DNA of 64,000 nucleotides from Salvia splendens (taxonomy: Eukaryota; Streptophyta; Magnoliopsida; Lamiales; Lamiaceae): NCBI RefSeq assembly GCF_004379255.2, contig NC_056041.1, forward strand, positions 17,639,559 to 17,703,558, given 5' to 3'. Shown in pieces: positions 47,959 to 56,884 of the stretch (positions are counted from its first letter, which is position 1; each line of letters starts with the position of its first letter). The position numbers were made by a program, and so were the translations under genes. Below the pieces are notes generated by a model, which saw nothing but the letters and a program-made list of their open reading frames with translations, made no database searches and was not told the origin of the DNA.

Positions 47959-50061
47959 ATGGAGGTGGAAAGCCCTAATGAAATAATGAATAATGAACTT
48001 GTCCTAGTAGAAGATACCCAGTCCATGGAGACAGAGATGCAACTCGACCTTTTAGAGCCTGAAGCCAACCATATGGTAGAGCTGACACCGAACATTGTTG
48101 AGCCGCAACCTACTAAACGTAGGAAAAAGAAGTCGGTTGTCTGGGAGCATTTCACTATTGAAACAGTGGGTGCTGGATGTAGGAGGGCATACTGTAAGCA
48201 ATGCAAACAGTCATTTGCCTACAGCACAGGGAATAAGGTAGCTGGGACGAGCCATCTCAAGCGTCACATTGCAAAGGGGACTTGTCCAGTGGTACTGCGT
48301 AACCAGGAGAGAAATAACCAGTCCACCCCTTACAGCGCCCCTCCAAAGATGAGCTCCTTTACTGATACGCCGAAGCGACGCTATCGGACGGCTTCTGTAC
48401 CATACCTTTCCTTTGATGCTGATCGCTGTAGACATGAGATTGCTAGGATGATTATCATGCATGACTACCCACTCCACATGGTTGAACACCCTGGTTTCAT
48501 GGCATTTGTTCAGAATTTGCAGCCTCGATTTGATATGGTGAGCTTCAATACTGTACAGGGAGACTGTGTGGCTACTTATCTCCGTGAAAAAGCTAGCATC
48601 CAGCGTGTGATTGAGGGGGTACCTGGACGGATTTGCCTTACCTTGGATTTATGGCCTTCGAGCAGAACTGTCGGATACATGTTTGTAAGTGGACAGTTCA
48701 TAGACAGTGAGTGGAAGATGCACTGGAAACTTCTCAATGTGATCATGGAGCCTTATCCGGAATCAGCTACTGCTTTCAGCCATTCTGTTGCTGCTTGCCT
48801 GTCTGATTGGAATATGGATGGAAAGTTATTTTCTGTAACCATTAATCAGCCATTAAACGACGCTGCCACAGACAATATGAGAGCTCTGCTATCTGTAAAG
48901 AATCCGTTGGTGCTTGGCGGTCAATTGTTGGTTGGAAATTGCCTTGCTCATTCGTTGAGCAAGATTTTCGAAGATGCAGTTATTTCTGTGGATGGCCTTG
49001 TCAAGATGATAAGAGACAGCGTCAAGTATGTGAAGACGTCTGAATCTCGCGAGGAGAAGTTCATCGAGCTCAAACAGCAACTCCAAGTGTCTAGCTCCAA
49101 GACTCTTGCTATCGATGACCAAACTCGATGGAGCACGACATATGAAATGCTGCTGGCTGCATGGGAATTGAAGGAAGTATTCTCTTGTCTGGATACTATG
49201 GACCCTGATTACAAGGACACCCCGACAGAAGAGAATTGGAAGCAAGTGGAGATACTCTGCACTTACTTGAAACCCCTCTTCGACACGGCTAATCTTCTGA
49301 CGACAGCTGGTTCTCCAACAACGAACACCTTCTTTCATGAAGCGTGGAAGATTCAGTTGGAACTGGCGCGAGCAGCTTCCAGCGAAGATCCATTTGTTAG
49401 TACTCTGACAAAGTCTATGCAAGAGAACTTTGACAAATACTGGAAGAGCAGCTGTTTCATTCTGGCGATTGCTGTGGTTATGGATCCACGGTTCAAGCTG
49501 AAACTCGTGGAGTTCAGCTTCTCGAAAATATATGGCGACGATTCTGCCTCGTATGTGAAGATCGTTGATGATGGGATCCACGAGCTGTTCAATGAATACA
49601 TTGCTCTCCCCCTGCCTCTGACTCCTGCTTACACGGAGGTGGTGAACGGTCAATCCGGGAAGGCCGAGGATCCTCAAGGAATAGTAAGCAACGGTGTAGG
49701 ATTGACAGATTTCGACGCTTACATTATGGAGACAACGAGTCAGCTTTCCAAGTCGGAGCTGGACCAGTATCTGCAGGAGTCGTTGTTGCCACGAGTTCAC
49801 GAATTTGACGTGGTGGGGTGGTGGAAGGTGAACAGGATGAAGTATCCAACGCTCTCGAAGATGGCTTGTGATATACTATCGATTCCAGTTTGTACGGTGC
49901 CAGCTGCATCTGTGTTCGACACGGTAAGGAAGGAAATGGATAGTTACAGGTGCTCGTTGAGGCCGGAGACGGTGGAGGCCCTCATCTGCGCCAAGGATTG
50001 GCTTCAGACGGAGACCGTCGAGGCTCCTGTAGCACCGGTGAAGGTGGAAGTTCCAATTTAG
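47959..50061 (+). CDS. DAYSLEEPER-like BED zinc finger protein, copy B
   Basis: A 700-residue tandem paralogue of the gene at 40692, with the same BED finger (C79, C82, H99), hAT core and C-terminal dimerisation region. Differences are few and mostly conservative or silent: Q-S-T-P replaces P-P near residue 120, and R/W, L/V and D/A changes are scattered. Both frames are open throughout, and many differences fall at third codon positions, which suggests both copies have been kept under selection. It shares the 5'-UTR intron with copy A. Function as in copy A: a nuclear DNA-binding protein from a domesticated hAT transposase; whether the two have diverged in role cannot be told here. Confidence 0.95.
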   Translation: MEVESPNEIMNNELVLVEDTQSMETEMQLDLLEPEANHMVELTPNIVEPQPTKRRKKKSVVWEHFTIETVGAGCRRAYCKQCKQSFAYSTGNKVAGTSHLKRHIAKGTCPVVLRNQERNNQSTPYSAPPKMSSFTDTPKRRYRTASVPYLSFDADRCRHEIARMIIMHDYPLHMVEHPGFMAFVQNLQPRFDMVSFNTVQGDCVATYLREKASIQRVIEGVPGRICLTLDLWPSSRTVGYMFVSGQFIDSEWKMHWKLLNVIMEPYPESATAFSHSVAACLSDWNMDGKLFSVTINQPLNDAATDNMRALLSVKNPLVLGGQLLVGNCLAHSLSKIFEDAVISVDGLVKMIRDSVKYVKTSESREEKFIELKQQLQVSSSKTLAIDDQTRWSTTYEMLLAAWELKEVFSCLDTMDPDYKDTPTEENWKQVEILCTYLKPLFDTANLLTTAGSPTTNTFFHEAWKIQLELARAASSEDPFVSTLTKSMQENFDKYWKSSCFILAIAVVMDPRFKLKLVEFSFSKIYGDDSASYVKIVDDGIHELFNEYIALPLPLTPAYTEVVNGQSGKAEDPQGIVSNGVGLTDFDAYIMETTSQLSKSELDQYLQESLLPRVHEFDVVGWWKVNRMKYPTLSKMACDILSIPVCTVPAASVFDTVRKEMDSYRCSLRPETVEALICAKDWLQTETVEAPVAPVKVEVPI

Positions 50062-50230
50062 TGTAGTGGTGCTATAGGTAGAGGCGTTATTTTTCTTGAA
50101 TTGTTGAATTGAATGATTCTATCAGTGTTTAAAACTTATTTTGTACAATACCTCAATACATTCGTAGATTGATTATTGTTATTGTTATAGTTTTGTGTAG
50201 GAATGAATGTGATTTGAGTATTTGTTATAA

Positions 50231-51690
50231 TAGATTTGTCTTCGCAATTCTGGTTAAATTGCTAAAAAATTACTACATAAGTTTGTTAAATTCCTGTTAA
50301 GTCCGCAAGTTTTAAAAAATATCCAATTTTATCATAATTTTGTCATTTTTATAAACTATTTTATTCGTTTAGATTTGGAGGAAAATTGGAAATTATGTAT
50401 GGTTAGAGATCAAAGTTCATGATTTTTTGCAAATTTATATTTCGGGGGAGCGATCAATTGTTAACTCACTCTCTAGTTGCTAACTACAACTAATTTGATT
50501 TTAGAAATCTAGTAGTCAAAAATTTGTCACGTGTAATTTTTATTTTTATTAATTAAATCGAAAAAGATAAAAAAAACTACCAAATTAGGACTTTGGATGA
50601 AAATATCTATACAGGGTTTTGAAAATATCAACACAATACTTTGAGAATGTCAACACATTGCTTTAAGAATGACATTCTACATGTATTATTATGTTGGCAT
50701 TTGTTACTGTACGGAAAAATTGAAATTTTTTGAATTTTTTTTCAAATTTTTACATCGGAACATATGCAAGTGAGATCTCGTTAGAATCCTTATGAAATTA
50801 TCTTTAATTTGATACTCCCTCCGTCCGCGAATAGGAGTCTCATTCAATTCCGGCACGGGTTTTATGAAAAGTTAAGAAAAGTGGATGGAAGAAAGTTAGT
50901 GGAATAGGAGTCTCACTTGTATATATTAGTTTTAAATGATGTATGAGTGGAATGAGTTAGTGGAATGTGGGGCCTCTTTATCATTTATGGTAATTATGAA
51001 CCGGGACTCCTATTCGCGGATGGACAAAAATGGAAAAATGGGACTCCTATTTGCGGACGGAGGGAGTATATGTTATGTGAAAAAATAATTTAAATCGAGA
51101 AAGTTATATGCATTTTAAAGGTTTGTGATATTTTTCAAAAGTTAGTTACAACTAATTTATTGTAAATTGACTTTAATACCCTTATTGACGTTTTTTGTTG
51201 ATCATATTGACATTTCGATGATGATGATCTAGGTTCTAGGCCCCTGATTTTGAATATCCAAGAATTATTATTTAATTATAGTTAACAATTAAGTATTAAG
51301 TTAGCAATATAACACTCCCCTTTATATATCATTCAAAAAAATGAATATTGTATAAAATTTGGATAAAGTATTTTGGTTTCTAAATCATTTATACGCAATT
51401 TCCTCCAAATCCATTTCAAGCAGGATAATTAAAAAATATATCAAAATTATAATATAATAGTAGTATTTTTTAAAGTTTTGGGAATGACCAAGCTTCTTAA
51501 ATTTTATGAACATTTAGCCCTAAATACCTAATATTTAGTACAGCTTTTTGTTGGAATTTTAAAGATAGTGATTAATGAAAATTAAATTAAATCCTTAAGT
51601 TTGGGTGAATAATAAATTATGGATCGAAAAGTTTAATTAGAAAGGTCATAATAGATTAATTTCCCTCCCCAAATTCGATAATCTCTATCA
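50231..51690. other. Spacer upstream of SNAPC1
   Basis: AT-rich with a MITE at 50815-51066. No gene supported. The GC-rich start of the SNAPC1 leader begins about 51690. Confidence 0.5.
50815..51066. mobile_element. Stowaway MITE
   Basis: CTCCCTCCGTCCGCGAATAG at the left and CTATTTGCGGACGGAGGGAG at the right are long inverted ends, each next to TA. Subterminal GGAGTCTCA / GGGACTCCTATTCGCGGA repeats occur inside. Length 252 bp, non-coding. Confidence 0.92.
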
Positions 51691-51922
51691 CCCACACCAA
51701 AGTTCCACCGCCCCCCTTCTCGGCGGCGTTCCACCGTTTTCTTCCGATTGCACCCCAGTCCCGGACTCGATACAAGGAGCGCCTCATTAGAGGAAGTGAT
51801 TCATTATTTGAAGTTTGATTTGAGCAGAAAACTGATGCTTCAGCATATTTTATTTTGTGAATTGATAAAACTCAAAATCGTAACTTGTGCCAGAAGAGGG
51901 GTTATTCTATTTGATCAAGGAC

Positions 51923-54900
51923 ATGGACCTCAAGCTGTTCAAGCTGGACATAGATGAGCTCATACATGAATTCACTCAGGTATTTGATTTTAATCAACAT
52001 TGACAATTGTTCCTCCTCTTCTCGTACATATTTGCTGCTGACGTGATTACTTTGCTGGTTTGGTGTGTAGTGTGAATCGAGTGCTTTTGCTGAATTCAAA
52101 AGAGTTTGGCTTTCAAGGAGGTTTTCCTACATATTCGAGTCTGCCCCTTCCACTAATCAAGGTCTCTTTATGCAGTCGCTCTATGCACATTCCATCAGTA
52201 AGTTATCAACTACATTGTCTATCTATTGTTTTTCATATTTGAACTATTGATCTTATGATGTTTCTGGTTTCTTGTAAGTTGTAAAATTTGTGAGTGTGTG
52301 GAGATTAGGGGTTAAAACTTGTTTTTATCTGATCATAGGTTGTATGAATTCATAATACCAATACATCAAAGAGTATCTAGATGTGTACAAGCTGTCAAAA
52401 TGTGTGAGTATTGCTCACTTTTCTGTAAGCAAAGAGTGAAATTGGAAAGCTTCAAGGCTAATCTCACTTTTTCTGGCGGGTGCCTTGCTAGGTTTGTATG
52501 TTTACAAGGCTTCGTTTTCTGCACGAATTACTATGTGTTGATCATGTAATTCTTTGTTTTCACTTTTATTTCTCCTATTGTAACTGTATAACTGGTGTTC
52601 TTCTGATTGCAGGCTACATGGTTTCAGCTGATTCTTTCTTCAACAGATTAGGTGGCCTATTTTGCTTGTACTACCTATTTGAGACACAACTGTTCAAGCC
52701 TCCTTATAAAATTTATTTGTCTTTGGGTGAGTATTTCACTTGTTTCTCACCATGGTGTGGTTATGCCATTTGGGTTATAGATTTGATGGGGAATTCTACA
52801 ATATCCACTAATTTATACTTGAATATCTGTGTTTATGTGGTTGCTGCCAGTTGTTAGATTTTATCGTTATACATGTTTCTTCCCTGCTCTCTGCAGAATA
52901 TTTATGGCTGAACCATTAGTAACTTTGCAATACAATAAGTCTCTGTCTTGTCCTTCACTATTTTAGTCCAATTAATTACTTCATTGCTTTCTTATTGTTA
53001 ATGTATATCTAACAGCCCTCTCAAAAGCACAAGCATAAACGAAATACAAGTACATGTTCTTGAGATCTTAGAAGCAGCAAGCACATTTTTCTGGTTGGGG
53101 GAATGTATATGCCAATGTTTAGAGCATCCGCAGCGGTGCTCGCTGGGACGGACGGCGTCCGTGCCGCTGGCGCTGCACCGCTATCGCCGCTGCTGCACTC
53201 CCGCCGCTGGCACGGCGCTGCTCGATGCATCGAGCACGTCCATGCCGCTGAGCAGGCTGACGTGACGCGTTCTGATTGGCCAACGGCAAAGCCGTTGGCA
53301 TTTTCGATTTTTCTTTTTCAAAAAAATCAAATTTAATTTAAAAAATCAATTTTAAATAAAAAATATATTTTTTCTCACTTCCCAATAAATTATATCCGTT
53401 TTCTCCTCACTTTTAATTTATTTTTCATCTATAAATACCTCCACTTCCACACCAAAAATTTCACACCACACTAGACAATTCTCATCTAAATTCTCTCATC
53501 TTCTTTTATCAATTCTCAATCTTTCACTCTTACTCAAAAAAATGTCCGGCTCCGGCGATCACTCCTCCGACTCCCGCGGTTGGAACCACGAATGGTTCGG
53601 CTCACAACCATTCCCTAGTCCGGAAATGCAATTTTCGGCCCCTCCTCAAACACAAGGTTCTCAAGTTCCGGGTGGCTACCGGCCTTACCCAGTGGACGAC
53701 CAAGATGCCCCCGATGGGCGATACGGGTGGACACCCGAACCCAGATCGGGAAGGAGCGGCGGCTCTCAAACCCCTCTTCTTCCTACTCCTACTCCTACTC
53801 CTCGTGGTGTCCGCACCTCGTATACTCCGGCAGAAATGGATCAATTATTCAAAGACTATTTGATTATCTCCGAAGATCCGGAGATAGGCACGAACCAAAG
53901 CAGGGATAGGTTTTGGTGGCGCGTCTCTCGCCGGTACAATGAAAACCGTCCGGATGGAACCATCGAGCGCAATGAGAGTATGGTGCGCAATGACATATTC
54001 AGAGCCAACGAAGAAATCCAAAAGTTTCAGGGGTATTACCTCCAGGAAGAACGGTCGGCGGTGAGCGGCAGGAGCGAGCTCGACATCATCAGTGCCGTCT
54101 TGGCGACCTACCAATCCCTAAATTACAAACCGTTCAAGTACCTCAGCGCTTGGCAGGAGGTGCGTGTGTATCCGAAGTATAGGGGAGGCATATCATCCTC
54201 CTCCAGCTCCTCCAGCAAACGGTTGAGGTCGGTATCCCTATCCGACGCCGGCGAGGATGAGGTGGCTAGCCAGCTTGCCGGAGCTAACTTGGATAGTCTC
54301 GACGCCGGCCCGAGCAGTTCCCAACGCCAGCCGCAAGGAAGGAAGACGGCGACGGCCAACCGCCGTCGCGCAGCGACTCCATCCGCCCCCGCACCCGCTC
54401 ACTTTGTGCCACCTCAACCCCCCACCAACTCATTGTGGACCCTTTTGGCCCAACTCAATTTGGTCGATAGGTCAAATATGACCCCCGAGCAACTTGATTC
54501 ACATTTGGCAATGATACGGGGTCTCCGAAGAACATTGGGATAGGGCCAGATGAATAGTCTTCCACGGTGGTATTTTTTAGCCTTTAATTATGTATTTTTT
54601 TTTTAGGATTTTAATTATGTAATTTTAAATTTTTAGTATTTTAATTATGTACTTTTTTATTTTTTTGTAATTTGTAATAGTATTTTGGATATTTTTAATG
54701 CATTTTAATATTGTTGAAATGTTTTTATTTAAATTGAATAATGGAATGGTGGGACCCATGAGCATGTCTTTGCGGAAGAGCATGAATGTGGGTGGTGTGC
54801 TCTTGCCTAAGAGCAGGGAGTAAAAAAGTAATAAAAGTGGGTCCGGACCCACATCTGTGCTCTTTGGCAAGAGCACAGATGGGGATGCTCTTATGTTAAC

Positions 54901-56072
54901 TTATACCGGATGACTTCCGCTAGTATTCATTATCCAAAGACTGTGACTTTGTCCTTGAGAAAAAAGGAGGGCTGGAAGTTGGTTTTGTTTCGATTAGGAC
55001 TAGACTTTTTGCATTTCTGAATTATTGTGAATTTGATGTTGTTTTGGAAATACTTTGTTATTTATATTATGTGGGAAAGATAATAGATGAAAACTTATCA
55101 GTGTTATTCCCCAGATCTTTAAATAATTTTCTTTGACAGAAGAGTTGAAACAGCTCAAGAATCTTGTAATTGAAGCAAAGGCTGGTGGTGTGAATGTAGT
55201 TGGTGCTCTAGTGAAGGGTATGCTGGAGAGGAACATGTTTCTTTTTGGATTTGTAGGTGTGGACGAAGGCTCTCCAGCAGAAAGAGTGAATGAAGTAACA
55301 GGTGAACATAATGCCCGTATTCAAGCAGCATATAAGATGTAAGCTTCTGTGTTTTCTTCTATCACAACTTGGTTGGCTTACCTGAAAGGTGCAATTTTTA
55401 CTCATTAGGTTATTTGCTAACTCCCGGCTTGAGCACTTCATCCACATGGACTTGGTGAGTTTCTTCACTTACCTTTTTTGATTGCTTAATTAACTAAACT
55501 ATCTCTGTTATGATATCTGTGTGTTTAAATCTTTCCACTAGGGCACAGAGCTTGACGTTGATCTTTTCAAAAAAAGATCGTCCGAGTATGCAGCCGCTAA
55601 GGAGCTTGCCATCAAAGGTACTTTTAAAATGTTCCCGAGATTCCATTGGTCCTGTCTTATTGACTTGCATCCACACGTCTCCGGAGCATTAGATCACAAC
55701 ATGTGCTATCAACTGCGTTCAAAATGCATCTCTCATTTCACCTTCTAATACGAGCTGTAATATCTTTGTCCTATTGAAGAGGCTAGCCAAGTGGTTGATG
55801 TGGAAAGCATAAAGCACATTGCAGAAAACCAGAGGCTGATAGGGGATGTGGTTGAGCAGACTGCTGCTGATTGGAATTCCCAGAAGGAGACGTTGTATCG
55901 GCAAACGGGATTCAGTCCTCCTACCAGTGCAGTGCCAACCCAACAAGAAGAGGGAGGAAACAACAAGAAACGGAAAGAAACTTGCGATAGCCTTGCAACA
56001 CAGGAGGACGATGAGGACTCGGAAGACCCTGATGATTTCTGCAGAGAATTGGAAGAAAGTCTGCTTTCTTAA
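51923..56072 (+). CDS. SNAPC1: snRNA-activating protein complex subunit, SNAP43/SNAPC1 type
   Basis: I reconstruct seven exons: 51923-51979, 52071-52197, 52613-52726, 55140-55338, 55409-55454, 55542-55617 and 55780-56072. They total 912 nt and give 303 residues, with GT-AG at every junction and phases that fit. The protein starts MDLKLFKLDIDELIHEF and continues with FMQSLYAHSI, LGGLFCLYYLFETQLFKPPY, NARIQAAYKMLFANSRLEHF and VDVESIKHIAENQRLIGDVV. These are the conserved blocks of the SNAP43 family, a subunit of the complex that binds the upstream element of snRNA promoters and recruits Pol II or Pol III. The tail is basic then acidic (NNKKRKE, EDDEDSEDPDD). Intron 3 is 2.4 kb because it contains a Harbinger element. 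The gene converges on the raffinose synthase-like gene. Confidence 0.92.
53122..54890 (+). mobile_element. PIF/Harbinger element, ORF1-only half, in SNAPC1 intron 3
   Basis: It begins GAGCATCCGCAGCGGTGCTC and ends with an inverted GGGGATGCTC, flanked by TTA (53119-53121 and 54891-54893). The subterminal sequences and the TTTTAATTATGTA trailer match the element at 32.1-34.15 kb. It carries an intact ORF1 and no transposase. It lies in the same orientation as SNAPC1, inside the intron between exons 3 and 4. Confidence 0.93.
53542..54543 (+). CDS. Harbinger ORF1: Myb/SANT-like DNA-binding protein
   Basis: An intact 333-residue frame. The N-terminal 90 residues are Gly/Ser/Pro-rich. A Myb/SANT-like region follows at about 93-165 (YTPAEMDQLFKDYLIISEDP, FWWRVSRRYNENRP, NESMVRNDIFRANEE), then FKYLSAWQEVRVYPKY (198-213), a Ser-rich stretch, a basic segment and a C-terminal helix ending RGLRRTLG. 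This is the architecture of the accessory ORF1 of plant PIF/Harbinger and Pong elements, often annotated as glutathione S-transferase T3-like or NAM-associated. ORF1 binds element ends and escorts the transposase into the nucleus. With no ORF2 in this element, the protein could only act with a transposase made elsewhere. The start is the first ATG after an A-rich leader. Confidence 0.88.
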   Translation: MSGSGDHSSDSRGWNHEWFGSQPFPSPEMQFSAPPQTQGSQVPGGYRPYPVDDQDAPDGRYGWTPEPRSGRSGGSQTPLLPTPTPTPRGVRTSYTPAEMDQLFKDYLIISEDPEIGTNQSRDRFWWRVSRRYNENRPDGTIERNESMVRNDIFRANEEIQKFQGYYLQEERSAVSGRSELDIISAVLATYQSLNYKPFKYLSAWQEVRVYPKYRGGISSSSSSSSKRLRSVSLSDAGEDEVASQLAGANLDSLDAGPSSSQRQPQGRKTATANRRRAATPSAPAPAHFVPPQPPTNSLWTLLAQLNLVDRSNMTPEQLDSHLAMIRGLRRTLG

Positions 56073-56884
56073 CCATTGGAATAGGACGACCCAAAATTAA
56101 GAAGCGACCCAAAATCTCCAATGAGGATTATACACCAGTTTAATTCTTTACATTTTTAATAGTCTTAATACACCAGTTTAATTTCTTTACGTTTTTAATA
56201 GCCTTAATGTACAGAATCATTTGTCATAAAGTTAGTAAAATATCCAAATCCAAGTAAAGTATTTGTTCCACAAATTTTTTTAATCTCATGTAAGTTTTCT
56301 GTCTATGGAATTCTACAAATTCAAACTCCGTCGCTGAGTTTTCTTTCTCCAAATTCAAACCTTGCAGCTTGAAACATATGTAAGAAGCATGAAATGAATC
56401 AACATTTAGTTCAAAAACAATTCAACCAAAATCGCAAATCTTGAATTAAGGACTTGTTGAAGTGATCGTGGTCACCGCATTGAAATTGCAGCTCCCGTAT
56501 GAGTCGAACGAACGCACACGCTGCCAAGTGCCAACGTGTCTGGCTAGATGCACGGCTACCCCACCATCAGCACCGGTGGTAACATTCGGAAACATTACAA
56601 AATACTCTAAAGCAAACTTGTAACATAAAATGAGATAGTATTTCAATGGAACGATCCACTTTGACATTATTGTAGTGTGATTAGAATGAACTCAAGGTAC
56701 AACAAGCACATGCTGCTGGGGATTCTCAATGGGACATGGTGGGTAGGAAAAGGTACAACACATTGCAGCATCCATACCCATGTCCTAATCTGCCGACCCC
56801 CCAATGGAACAACACTATGAATCTTGCAATAAGATGGATGATCATAGCTACATACTAGTTCCTCAAAATCTTGATACAATGATT
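56073..56884. other. 3' flanks of two convergent genes
   Basis: Contains the 3' UTR of SNAPC1 from the left and that of the minus-strand raffinose synthase-like gene from the right. A duplicated TACACCAGTTTAATTCTTTAC lies at 56131 and 56170. A tRNA-like segment is listed separately. Confidence 0.55.
56465..56590 (-). repeat. Possible tRNA-derived SINE fragment
   Basis: On the minus strand GTGGGGTAGCCGTGCATCTA resembles a Pol III A box, and CGTTCGACTC about 55 bases later resembles a B box. GC content is higher than the flanks. The spacing is plausible but the anticodon arm is not convincing, so this may be chance. Confidence 0.3.

Larger units (their letters stand above)
45586..50230 (+). 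repeat. Tandem duplication, unit B
   Basis: The second unit of the duplication described at 38441. It differs by scattered substitutions, small indels in the intron and one added 219-bp MITE upstream. The presumed promoter DNA (for example GGGCTGTGTGGTCACACAAT) is retained in both units. Confidence 0.95.
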
